This document shows positions 16,180-23,816 of a stretch of 64,000 bases of DNA, in pieces. Made by a program: the position numbers and the translations under genes. The stretch is from Microbacterium galbinum (GTDB lineage: Bacteria > Actinomycetota > Actinomycetes > Actinomycetales > Microbacteriaceae), in NCBI RefSeq assembly GCF_023101185.1, contig NZ_CP078077.1, positions 1,455,630 through 1,519,629 on the forward strand. Direction: 5' to 3'. The notes beneath the pieces are model-generated. The model saw only the letters and a program-made list of their open reading frames with translations, did no database searches and was not told where the DNA came from. Within the stretch, counting starts at the first letter, position 1, and the number at the start of each line of letters is the position of its first letter.

Positions 16180-17448
16180 GTGCCGGAGTTCCCCTACAGC
16201 CGCCTGCGTCGCTGGCCCGATGTCGAGGCCGAGAACCTGCAGGCGCACGACGCGACCGACCTGCTCCTCACCGAGCGTGCGCTCGCGCTCGCCGCGGAGC
16301 GCGGTGTCGCGGGCCTGGAGATCGCGGTCATCGGCGACGAGTACGGGGCGATCACGCTCGCCTTGACGGATGCCGGGCTGCGCGGCATCCGCGTGCACCA
16401 GGATCTGGCGACCGGTCGCCGTGCGCTCGACCGCAACGCCGCCGACCTCGGGATCGACGGCTTCGTCACGCACGAACTCGACAGGTCGCTGCTCGACGGC
16501 GCGCGACTCGTGCTGCTACAGCTGCCGAAGGCGCTCGCGGAGCTCGAGGAGATCGCGGATGCCGTGGCCCGCTGGGCCGCCCCCGATGCGGTGCTCGTCG
16601 CCGGCGGGCGCGTGAAGCACATGACCATCGCGCAGAACGAGGTGCTCGGGCGCAGCTTCGGCATCGTGCAGGCGCAGCGCGCCGAGCGGAAGTCGCGACT
16701 CATCATCGCGTCGGATCCGAAGGAAGTGCCGGTCGCGACGCCTTTCCCGGTGGCGGCCACGCATGACGGGCTGACGCTGGTCGCGCACGGCGGGGCGTTC
16801 GCCGGAGCGAAGCTCGACATCGGGACGCGGGTGCTACTCGATGTGCTGCGGCTGTCGCGGGGCAGGGCCCTTCGACAAGCTCAGGGACCCAGTGCGGCTC
16901 AGGGGCCCAGTGCCGCTCAGGGACCCAGTAGCGCTCAGGGACCGGGTACCGCTCAGGGACCCAGTGCAGAGAGCTGGGTCGCTGAGCTTGTCGAAGCGTC
17001 CCCCACGGGGAACCGCATCCTCGACCTGGGCTGCGGCACCGGAGCCCTCGCCGTCTCGTACGCCCTGGCGCACCCGGATGCCCGCGTGATCGCGACCGAT
17101 CGCTCGGCCGCCGCCGTCGCCTCCGCCCGTGCGACCGTCGTCGCGAACGGCGTCGCCGACCGGGTCACGGTGACCCACGACGATGCGGCCTCCGAGGTGC
17201 CGACGGCATCCGTCGACGTCGTGCTGCTCAACCCGCCGTTCCACCTCGGGGCGAGCGTGCACACGGGTGCGGCGACGCGCCTGTTCGAGGCATCCGCTCG
17301 TGTGCTCCGACCCGGCGGAGAGCTCTTCACGGTGTTCAATTCGTCACTCGGATACCGGGCCGAGCTGACCCGTCTGGTCGGCCCGACCGAGCAGCTGCAC
17401 CGCACGCCGAAGTTCACGGTGACGCGCAGCATCCGTCGCCCGCGCTGA
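16180..17448 (+). CDS. RsmC/RlmG-like class I methyltransferase with repeat insertion
   Basis: A 422-residue protein with two halves, as in the RsmC/RlmG enzymes that methylate guanine N2 in ribosomal RNA. The N-terminal half (residues 1-225) is a degenerate methyltransferase domain. The C-terminal half has the SAM-binding motif LDLGCGTGALAV (about 283-294), an acidic ATDRS after beta-2 and the catalytic NPPFH motif. Between the halves, residues about 229-275 are encoded by dispersed repeat family A (RALRQAQGP, AAQGP, SSAQGP, then VAELVEASP); the repeat keeps the frame open. The start is GTG 16180, supported by a leaderless -10 box. Target nucleotide is uncertain. Confidence 0.85.
   Translation: MPEFPYSRLRRWPDVEAENLQAHDATDLLLTERALALAAERGVAGLEIAVIGDEYGAITLALTDAGLRGIRVHQDLATGRRALDRNAADLGIDGFVTHELDRSLLDGARLVLLQLPKALAELEEIADAVARWAAPDAVLVAGGRVKHMTIAQNEVLGRSFGIVQAQRAERKSRLIIASDPKEVPVATPFPVAATHDGLTLVAHGGAFAGAKLDIGTRVLLDVLRLSRGRALRQAQGPSAAQGPSAAQGPSSAQGPGTAQGPSAESWVAELVEASPTGNRILDLGCGTGALAVSYALAHPDARVIATDRSAAAVASARATVVANGVADRVTVTHDDAASEVPTASVDVVLLNPPFHLGASVHTGAATRLFEASARVLRPGGELFTVFNSSLGYRAELTRLVGPTEQLHRTPKFTVTRSIRRPR
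16865..17003 (+). repeat. Family A array inside the methyltransferase gene
   Basis: A forward core at the left and a reverse core at the right (GGGTCGCTGAGCTTGTCGAA) enclose four extra short units of about 17 bases (GCTCAGGGACCCAGT and variants). The array is in frame in the linker between the two methyltransferase halves. Confidence 0.88.
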
Positions 17449-17504
17449 GGGGTCAAAACACGCCGCGATCGGATGCCGCCGCACGGCGTGTCTCGACCCC
17501 TCAG
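17445..17504 (+). terminator. Long two-part hairpin after the methyltransferase gene
   Basis: CTGAGGGGTC pairs with GACCCCTCAG and, inside, ACACGCCG pairs with CGGCGTGT. The loop carries GGATGCCG. The stop codon is part of the left arm. Confidence 0.7.
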
Positions 17505-17857
17505 CGGGCACGAGAAACGCTTGCGGCACGCCCGCTCGAGATTCGCTAGATGCCCGAGCAATTCCCCGGTCAGCACGCGATTCTATGAGTATGCCGATAG
17601 ACCGGATTTGCCCCTGACCGGCCATTTCGTTACGTTGGTCTGTGGGCCTGACGGCCCGAAGACCAGTCCGCGACCACGTCCTTCTTTCGATGAGCTGTGC
17701 TGCGAAGAGGCGTGGACGTACGGTCGTTGCTCTATCGCGGTGGATCCGAAATCCGCCGTCCGTGCCGCCACAGCAGACATGTCGAACGGCCTCGAGAGCA
17801 TCACCCGGGCGTAACCGAAGCAGGCTCAGCCACCCGAAGGCGAGCCGCAGGGGAAAC
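17505..17857 (+). other. 353-base leader before the glycine betaine importer
   Basis: No convincing gene is present. It has several short hairpins (for example GGGCC-TGAC-GGCCC at 17644-17657) and lower G+C around 17570-17640, which may hold the promoter. A long leader before an osmolyte importer could contain a regulatory RNA such as a c-di-AMP riboswitch. I could not match a consensus by eye. Confidence 0.35.
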
Positions 17858-19186
17858 GTGTCCGAAACCGTTCTAGAAGCGCGCAATCTTTTCAAGGTGT
17901 TCGGGAAGAATCCGAACCAGGCCGTCCGCCGGCTGAAGGCGGGCGAGAGCCGAACACAGGTCGCCGAGGCGGGAACCGCCGCCGTCATCGACGCCAGCTT
18001 CACCGTCAACCGCGGTGAGATCTTCGTCATCATGGGGCTCTCCGGCTCCGGCAAGTCCACCATCATCCGCATGCTCAACGGCCTGCACCCCGCCACCGAC
18101 GGATCCGTCACGGTGAACGGCGATCCGATCACCGGCATCCCGGCGTCGCGTCTGCGCGAGATCCGCCGCGACCGCGTGTCGATGGTCTTCCAGCACTTCG
18201 CCCTGCTGCCGCACCGCACGGTCGCCGCGAACGTCGCCTACCCGCTCGAGCTCAAGGGCGTCGCCAAGGCCGAGCGCCTCGCGAAGGCCGAGGAGATCCT
18301 GTCGCTCGTGGGCCTCGAGGGCCAGGGCGAGAAGCTGCCCTCCGAGCTCTCGGGCGGAATGCAGCAGCGCGTCGGCATCGCCCGCGCGCTCGCCGCCGAC
18401 AGCGACATCCTGTTGATGGACGAGGCGTTCAGCGCCCTCGACCCGCTCATCCGCCGCGAGATGCAGGAGCAGCTGCTCGAACTGCAGCAGAAGCTGCACA
18501 AGACGATCGTGTTCATCACGCACGACCTCAACGAGGCGATGTTCCTCGGCGACCGGATCGCGGTCATGCGCGACGGACGCATCGTGCAGATCGGCACGCC
18601 GGAAGACATCCTCACCGACCCGGCCAACGACTACGTCGAGCAGTTCGTGCAGGACGTCGACCGTGCCCGCGTGCTCACCGCCGGCAATGTGATGGAGCGT
18701 CCGCGCCCCGTCGTCGCCGAGGGAGCCGGCCCGCGCACCGCGCTGCGCCAGATGCGCGACGCCTACATGTCGGCGACCTATGTCGTCGGCCGCGACCGTC
18801 AGCTCGTCGGCATCGTGACCGACCGGGATGCCGTCAAGCTCGTGCGCAAGGGCACCTCGACCCTGCGCGACATCATCAAGCCCGTGCCGCAGAGCGTGAG
18901 CGAGGACGAGGTCCTCATGAATCTGTTCGTGCCCGCGGTCGAGTCGCCGCTGCCCCTCGCGGTGACGGATGCCGCTGGCCGCCTCGCCGGTGTCATCCCG
19001 CGCGTGACCCTGCTCGCGGCCCTCGGCCCCGGCCCCGGTGCGACGGGTGAGCTCACGCTGCCCCTGCTGCCGATGCCGCAGGCCGAGATCGACGCCGTGC
19101 TCGACGACGGCTGGACGGCGGACCCTTCGACAGGCTCCGGGACCCAGGTCTACGGGGACGCCCCCACGAGTGAGGAGGTGCGCTGA
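17858..19186 (+). CDS. Glycine betaine/proline ABC transporter ATP-binding protein with CBS domains
   Basis: A 442-residue ATPase of the ProV/OpuAA family that powers uptake of glycine betaine or proline. Walker A is GLSGSGKST at about residues 57-65, the signature is LSGGMQQRVGIARAL and Walker B is ILLMDEAFSALDP. The region of about 280-400 is a CBS pair (RTALRQMRDAYMSATYVVGRDRQLVGIVTDRD, then a second copy), which in OpuA senses ionic strength or c-di-AMP. The start is GTG 17858 behind AGGGGA. Near the C-terminus, nine residues (DPSTGSGTQ) are encoded by a family A repeat. The stop overlaps the ATG of the permease gene. Confidence 0.93.
   Translation: MSETVLEARNLFKVFGKNPNQAVRRLKAGESRTQVAEAGTAAVIDASFTVNRGEIFVIMGLSGSGKSTIIRMLNGLHPATDGSVTVNGDPITGIPASRLREIRRDRVSMVFQHFALLPHRTVAANVAYPLELKGVAKAERLAKAEEILSLVGLEGQGEKLPSELSGGMQQRVGIARALAADSDILLMDEAFSALDPLIRREMQEQLLELQQKLHKTIVFITHDLNEAMFLGDRIAVMRDGRIVQIGTPEDILTDPANDYVEQFVQDVDRARVLTAGNVMERPRPVVAEGAGPRTALRQMRDAYMSATYVVGRDRQLVGIVTDRDAVKLVRKGTSTLRDIIKPVPQSVSEDEVLMNLFVPAVESPLPLAVTDAAGRLAGVIPRVTLLAALGPGPGATGELTLPLLPMPQAEIDAVLDDGWTADPSTGSGTQVYGDAPTSEEVR
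19120..19146 (+). repeat. Family A copy within the 3' end of the ATPase gene
   Basis: A slightly diverged core (TTCGACAGGCTCCGGGACCC) that is translated as DPSTGSGTQ about 15 codons before the stop. Confidence 0.85.
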
Positions 19187-20172
19187 TGGACTTCCGCATT
19201 CCCCTCGGTGCGTGGGTCGCTGCCGGTGTCGACTGGATCAAGGACAACCTCGACGGTTTCCTCGGTGCGATCTCGTTCGTCGTCTCGTTCCTCGTCGACG
19301 GTCTGACGCGCGCGCTGCTCAGCCCGCACTTCATCGTCATCATCGTGATCGCCGCGCTCATCGCGTGGCTGGTGCGTTCGTGGCAGCTCGCGATCGGCAC
19401 GGTCGTGTCGTTCGGTCTGATCGTCGCGATGAACCTCTGGGTGCCCGCGATGCAGACGCTCGCGCTGGTGCTCGTCGCCGCCGTGATCGCCGTCGTCATC
19501 GCGATCCCGCTCGGCATCTGGTCGGCCCGCAACGCCACCGTGCGTGCGATCCTCAAGCCGGTGCTCGACTTCATGCAGACGATGCCCGCCTTCGTCTACC
19601 TGATCCCCGCGATCGTGTTCTTCAGCATCGGCGTCGTGCCGGGCCTCGTCGCGACCGTGATCTTCGCACTGCCTCCGGGTGTGCGACTGACCGAGCTCGG
19701 CATCCGCGGTGTCGACTCCGAGACGGTCGAGGCCGGGCAGGCGTTCGGCGCCAAGCCGGGGCAGATCCTGCGCGGCATCCAGCTGCCGCTCGCGATGCCG
19801 ACCATCCTCGCCGGCGTCAACCAGGTCATCATGCTCGCCCTGTCGATGGCGGTCATCGCCGGTATGGCGGGCGCCGACGGCCTCGGAAAGCTCGTCGTCG
19901 AAGCGATCTCGACCATCACCATCGCCAAGGGCGTCGAGGCCGGCCTGGGCGTCGTGCTCATCGCCGTCTTCCTCGACCGCGTGACCGCGGCCCTGGGCAC
20001 GCTGGGGGAGAACCCGTCGTCGCTGCTCGGCATGCTCGCGCGTCGCAAGGCGAAGCAGCGGGGTGCCACGGCATCCGCTTCGTCGTCCGGGTCGACGGAT
20101 GCGACGGATGCCGCCGACGAGGCCGAGCGCCACGTCGCGTCGCCGCACCGCGCCCCGGTCACCACCGCCTGA
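19186..20172 (+). CDS. Glycine betaine/proline ABC transporter permease
   Basis: A 328-residue membrane protein of the ProW/OpuAB family. A soluble N-terminal segment of about 40 residues leads into six or seven helices. The ATPase-contacting loop reads VEAGQAFGAKPGQILRGIQLPLAMPTI. The C-terminal 45 residues are a cytoplasmic tail rich in Ala, Ser, Thr and Asp (ASASSSGSTDATDAADEAE). Its ATG overlaps the stop of the ATPase gene (ATGA-type coupling), and the binding protein gene follows after 73 bases. Together the three form a complete importer for compatible solutes, separate from the one at the left end. Confidence 0.93.
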   Translation: MDFRIPLGAWVAAGVDWIKDNLDGFLGAISFVVSFLVDGLTRALLSPHFIVIIVIAALIAWLVRSWQLAIGTVVSFGLIVAMNLWVPAMQTLALVLVAAVIAVVIAIPLGIWSARNATVRAILKPVLDFMQTMPAFVYLIPAIVFFSIGVVPGLVATVIFALPPGVRLTELGIRGVDSETVEAGQAFGAKPGQILRGIQLPLAMPTILAGVNQVIMLALSMAVIAGMAGADGLGKLVVEAISTITIAKGVEAGLGVVLIAVFLDRVTAALGTLGENPSSLLGMLARRKAKQRGATASASSSGSTDATDAADEAERHVASPHRAPVTTA

Positions 20173-20245
20173 CGCCTTCCCTTCCGAAGCACCACTGCAG
20201 TACCCGCAACACAGCACACATCCATACGTGACGAGAGAGATACAC

Positions 20246-21163
20246 ATGAAGAAGAAGCTCCTGACCATCGCGGCGATCGGCGCCGCAGCATCTCTGACCC
20301 TCGCCGGTTGCAGCGGCGACGGCATGGGCGGCACCGGAGGCGGCTCCGACAGCGGCGACGCCGGCTCGGGCGACAAGGGCACGATCACGCTCGGCTACCT
20401 GCCGTCGTGGACCGACGGCCTGAGCACCGCGTACCTGCTGCAGGACCAGCTCGAGAAGATCGGCTACACGGTCGAGATGAAGACGCTCACCGAGGCCGGC
20501 CCGCTGTACACCGGCCTCGCGCAGGGCGACGTCGACATCTACCCGTCGGCCTGGCCCGAGCTCACCCACAAGTCCTACATGGACACCTACGGCGACGACA
20601 TCGAAGACCTCGGCGCGTACTACGACAACGCCAAGCTCACGATCGCGGTTCCGGAGTACTCCGAGCTGAACTCGATCGAGGACCTCGTCGGCAAGGGCGC
20701 GGAGCTCGATGGCAAGATCTACGGCATCGAGCCGGGTGCCGGTCTCACCGCGCAGACCCAGTCGATGCTGCCCGAGTACGGCCTCGACAGCGAGTACGAG
20801 CTCGTCACCTCGTCGACGGCCGCGATGCTCACCGAGCTGAAGTCGGCGACCGACAAGCAGGAGGACATCGTCGTGACGCTGTGGCGTCCGTTCTGGGCCA
20901 ACGACGCCTTCCCCGTGAAGGACCTCGAAGACCCGAAGGGTGCCATGGGCGACCCCGAGGCCCTGCACTTCCTGGGAACGAAGGGCTTTGCCGAGGAGTT
21001 CCCCGAGGCCGCGGAGCTGATCGAGCAGATCAAGCTCGACGACGCCCAGTACGGTTCGCTCGAGGACCTCGTCGTGAACGAGTACGGCGAGGGCAAGGAA
21101 GCCGAGGCGGTTGACGCGTGGCTCGAGGAGCACGGCGCGGACTTCGACTGGGTCGTCAGCTGA
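20246..21163 (+). CDS. Glycine betaine ABC transporter substrate-binding lipoprotein
   Basis: A 305-residue lipoprotein of the ProX/OpuAC family. The signal peptide ends in LTLAGC with Cys near residue 22 and is followed by a Gly/Ser/Asp linker. The mature part starts with ITLGYLPSWTDGLSTAYLLQDQLEKIGY and contains DIYPSAWPELTHKSYM and LWRPFWANDAFPVKDLEDP, with the Trp residues that form the aromatic cage around the quaternary amine. The start is ATG 20246 after GAGAGA. A strong terminator hairpin follows at 21214, so this is the last gene of the operon. Confidence 0.93.
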   Translation: MKKKLLTIAAIGAAASLTLAGCSGDGMGGTGGGSDSGDAGSGDKGTITLGYLPSWTDGLSTAYLLQDQLEKIGYTVEMKTLTEAGPLYTGLAQGDVDIYPSAWPELTHKSYMDTYGDDIEDLGAYYDNAKLTIAVPEYSELNSIEDLVGKGAELDGKIYGIEPGAGLTAQTQSMLPEYGLDSEYELVTSSTAAMLTELKSATDKQEDIVVTLWRPFWANDAFPVKDLEDPKGAMGDPEALHFLGTKGFAEEFPEAAELIEQIKLDDAQYGSLEDLVVNEYGEGKEAEAVDAWLEEHGADFDWVVS

Positions 21164-21213
21164 TCTGACGCTCTGCCTCGCCCCGCGCTGCAACGCGATG
21201 GGCGGATTTCTCG

Positions 21214-21253
21214 CCGATGGGCGGAGGATTCTTCTCGAATCCTCCGCCCATCG
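21214..21253 (+). terminator. Terminator of the glycine betaine operon
   Basis: CGATGGGCGGAGGATTC and GAATCCTCCGCCCATCG form a perfect 17-base stem with a 6-base loop, followed by GTGTTTT. A partial copy of the left arm (CGATGGGCGGATTTC) sits just before it at 21196. Confidence 0.9.
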
Positions 21254-21286
21254 GTGTTTTCTCCGCCGGAACGATGATGCCTCGGG

Positions 21287-22054
21287 TCACCGCACCTTGC
21301 GGCGGTAGGCGAGCATCGCGAAGGCGTAGGCGACGATCAGGATGCCGACGCACCAGGCGAGGGCGACCCAGATCTCGGACCCCACGGGCTCCCCGGTGAA
21401 CAGCGCCTGGATCGTGTTCACGATCGACGTGACCGGCTGGTTCTCGGCGAACCAGCGCACGGGCCCGGGCATCGTGTCGGTCGGCACGAAGGCCGAGCTG
21501 ATGAACGGCAGGAAGATCAGCGGGTACGAGAACGCGCTCGCCCCGTCGACCGTCTTGGCGCTGAGTCCGGCGATGATCGCCAGCCAGGTGAGCGCCAGGG
21601 TGAACAGCAGCAGGATGCCGATGACCGCGAACCATGCCCCGACGCCGGCCCCGGTGCGGAAGCCCATCAGGAACCCGACGCCGAAGATGATCGCCAGGGT
21701 GATGCCGTTCGCGACGAGCGAGGTGAGCACGTGCGCCCACAGCACGCTCGATCGGGCGATCGGCATGGAGTGGAAGCGCTCGAAGATGCCGCTCTGCAGG
21801 TCGGTGAACAGACGGAACGCCGTGTAGGCGATGCCCGACGCGATCGCGATGAGCAGGATGCCGGGGAGCAGATAGTTCACGTAGTTCTCCTGGCCGGTGC
21901 TCTGACGCAGAGCCCCGCCGAAGACGTACACGAACAGGAGCATCAGGGCGATCGGGGTGACCGCCGTCGTGATGATGGTGTCGGCGCTGCGGAAGATGTG
22001 CCGCATCGACCGGCCGGTGAGGGTCGCCGCGTCGGCGACGAAGTGCGTGCTCAT
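21287..22054 (-). CDS. ABC-2 type permease (DrrB-like)
   Basis: A 255-residue protein with six membrane helices typical of daunorubicin-resistance-type permeases. It has the segment ERFHSMPIARSSVLWAHVLTSL in the conserved cytoplasmic loop and FLPFISSAFVPTDTMPGPVRWFAENQPVTSIVNTIQAL near the end, both hallmarks of the ABC-2/DrrB family. It is the last gene of an operon with a PadR regulator, a DUF1048 protein and an ATPase, and its start overlaps the ATPase stop. It probably exports a hydrophobic compound. The substrate is unknown. Confidence 0.9.
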   Translation of the reverse strand: MSTHFVADAATLTGRSMRHIFRSADTIITTAVTPIALMLLFVYVFGGALRQSTGQENYVNYLLPGILLIAIASGIAYTAFRLFTDLQSGIFERFHSMPIARSSVLWAHVLTSLVANGITLAIIFGVGFLMGFRTGAGVGAWFAVIGILLLFTLALTWLAIIAGLSAKTVDGASAFSYPLIFLPFISSAFVPTDTMPGPVRWFAENQPVTSIVNTIQALFTGEPVGSEIWVALAWCVGILIVAYAFAMLAYRRKVR

Positions 22055-22872
22055 GAGCGGTCCTCCTTCGTGGATGCTTCGGGGTGGGACGCTTCGACAG
22101 GCTCAGCGACCCAGTCCTTGTGTGTCGGAGGGCCGACCAGCGAGAGGAAGATCTCCTCGAGCGTCGGCTGCTTCTCGACGTACTCGACCTTCGCGGGAGG
22201 CAGCAGCGCCTTCAGCTCGGCGAGCGTGCCGTTCGCGATGATGCGGCCCTCGTGCAGGATCGCGATGCGATCGGCGAGCTGCTCGGCCTCGTCGAGGTAC
22301 TGGGTGGTGAGCAGCACGGTGGTGCCGGTGCGCGCGAGGTCCTTCACGACCTGCCACACCTCGAGGCGGGCCTCGGGGTCGAGACCCGTGGTGGGCTCGT
22401 CGAGGTAGATGACCTCGGGGTCGCCGATGAGGCTCATCGCGATGTCGAGGCGGCGGCGCATGCCGCCGGAGTAGGTGCCGACCTTCCGGTCACCGGCATC
22501 CGTCAACCGGAAGCGGGCGAGCAGATCGTCGGCGATCCGTCCCGCGCCGGGCAGATGCCGCAGCTTCGCGACGAGCACGAGGTTCTCGCGCCCCGTGAGG
22601 ATCTCGTCGACGGCGGCGAACTGGCCGGTCAGGCTGATCGTCTCGCGCACCTTCAGCGGGTCGCTCGCGACGTCATGTCCACGCACGGTCGCCGTGCCGG
22701 CATCCGCCGTCAGCAGCGTCGAGAGGATGCGCACCATGGTCGTCTTGCCGGCACCGTTCGAGCCGAGCAGGGCGAAGATCGACCCCGCCTCGACCTCGAA
22801 GTCGACGCCCTTCAGCACGTGGAGGTCCTTATAGGACTTCTCGATCCCGGTGACGGTGATCGCTGCGGTCAT
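22051..22872 (-). CDS. ABC transporter ATP-binding protein (DrrA-like)
   Basis: A 273-residue ATPase. Walker A is LGSNGAGKTTM, the signature is YSGGMRRRLDIAMSL and Walker B is VIYLDEPTTGLDPEA. The sequence is that of the DrrA subgroup that works with DrrB permeases. The C-terminus beyond about residue 250 (DWVAEPVEASHPEAS) is encoded by dispersed repeat family A and is not expected in the family, so the natural end was probably replaced or extended by the repeat. The start ATG overlaps the stop of the DUF1048 gene and the stop overlaps the permease start. Confidence 0.92.
   Translation of the reverse strand: MTAAITVTGIEKSYKDLHVLKGVDFEVEAGSIFALLGSNGAGKTTMVRILSTLLTADAGTATVRGHDVASDPLKVRETISLTGQFAAVDEILTGRENLVLVAKLRHLPGAGRIADDLLARFRLTDAGDRKVGTYSGGMRRRLDIAMSLIGDPEVIYLDEPTTGLDPEARLEVWQVVKDLARTGTTVLLTTQYLDEAEQLADRIAILHEGRIIANGTLAELKALLPPAKVEYVEKQPTLEEIFLSLVGPPTHKDWVAEPVEASHPEASTKEDRS
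22086..22113 (-). repeat. Family A copy within the 3' end of the DrrA-like gene
   Basis: Core variant CTTCGACAGGCTCAGCGACC on the plus strand, read on the minus strand as DWVAEPVEAS, about ten codons before the stop. Confidence 0.85.
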
Positions 22873-23240
22873 GACTCCTTCTCCTCGTCCCTCGCTTCGT
22901 CGACGGCCTTCACCAAACGCGCCCGCTCCTTGTCGATCCACTGCTCTCCGCCGTAGGACTCGGCGTAGGTCTCGGCGAACTCGACGGGGTCGTCGCCCAC
23001 GATCGCCGAGATCGGAGTGCCGTCGATCGCGGCCCGCTCCCACAGGTCGGCGAGGCCCAGGAAGATCTGCACCAGGGTGTCGCCGTCGGTGATGCCGCCG
23101 TAGTACATCGAGTAGCGGTGCTGGGCGTTCGCCACCGAACGGTAGGGCTCGGGGAGGGCGTCGATCCGCTTCTTCGCGTCGCGGTACTGCTTCTTCTGCT
23201 CGAGCGATCCGGTGAGCGCTTCGATCCACTTCGCAGCCAT
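22869..23240 (-). CDS. DUF1048 family protein
   Basis: A 123-residue cytosolic helical protein. It begins with WIEALTGSLEQKKQYRDAKKRIDALPEPYRSVANAQHRYSMYYG, the pattern of DUF1048 proteins. These commonly lie between a PadR regulator and an ABC exporter, as here, and their function is not known. It sits one base before the end of the PadR gene and overlaps the ATPase gene by four bases. A role in sensing or in regulating the exporter is possible but unproven. Confidence 0.85.
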   Translation of the reverse strand: MAAKWIEALTGSLEQKKQYRDAKKRIDALPEPYRSVANAQHRYSMYYGGITDGDTLVQIFLGLADLWERAAIDGTPISAIVGDDPVEFAETYAESYGGEQWIDKERARLVKAVDEARDEEKES

Positions 23241-23241
23241 G

Positions 23242-23628
23242 TCAGTTCTCCTCTTTCGTGGTGGGGGTGTCGTTCGTGTCGTTCGGGGTGTTCGTGTCGT
23301 TCGTGATCGCGGGGTTCAGGCCGTCGATCCGTCGCGCGAGCAGGTTCCAGGTCTTCCAGAACTCCGCCAGCTCGTGGGTGCCCTGCGCGTTGAGCGTGTA
23401 CACCTTGCGGGGCGGCCCCTTCTCGCTGGGCACCTTCTCGACGTCGACGAGCCCGCGCTGCTCGATCCGCACCAGCAGCGCGTACACGGTGCCCTCGGCG
23501 GTGTCGGTGAAGCCGTGCTCGCGCAGGCGTGCGGTGATGTCGTATCCGTAAGCCGGCTGCTCGGCGAGGAGCGCCAGCACGATGCCCTCCAGGGTTCCCT
23601 TGAGCATCTCGGTCATTTGCTTGCCCAT
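23242..23628 (-). CDS. PadR family transcriptional regulator
   Basis: A 128-residue repressor. The winged helix is at about residues 10-85 (LKGTLEGIVLALLAEQPAYGYDITARLREHGF, then GTVYALLVRIEQRGLVDVEKVPSEKGPPRKVYTLNAQG), a textbook PadR sequence. A short C-terminal helix for dimer formation follows. The tail is Asn/Asp/Thr-rich (NDTNTPNDTNDTPTTKEEN) and of low complexity. It is the first gene of the exporter operon. Two GTACCGGTAC palindromes upstream are its likely operators, so it probably represses its own operon until a ligand arrives. Confidence 0.92.
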   Translation of the reverse strand: MGKQMTEMLKGTLEGIVLALLAEQPAYGYDITARLREHGFTDTAEGTVYALLVRIEQRGLVDVEKVPSEKGPPRKVYTLNAQGTHELAEFWKTWNLLARRIDGLNPAITNDTNTPNDTNDTPTTKEEN

Positions 23629-23670
23629 CGGGTTCGCCTCCCTCTCATCCGTCGGTACTCAGTGATGCTT

Positions 23671-23704
23671 GGTACCGGTACAAAGTAACACTAGGTACCG
23701 GTAC
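23671..23704. promoter_or_regulatory. PadR operator, two GGTACCGGTAC boxes
   Basis: The 11-base box occurs at 23671-23681 and 23694-23704, each containing the perfect palindrome GTACCGGTAC, 23 bases apart. They lie 43-76 bases before the PadR start. A third, partial match (CGGTACTCAGTGATGC) lies nearer the gene. Confidence 0.75.
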
Positions 23705-23816
23705 TTAGCAACACCGAATACCGGACACATCGTCAGACACCGGTCCCTGCCTCGTTGTTGATCAACGGGAAGGCGTCGATGGGGCGCCGCTTCCCGTCAC
23801 AACTCCAGGGGGAGAA

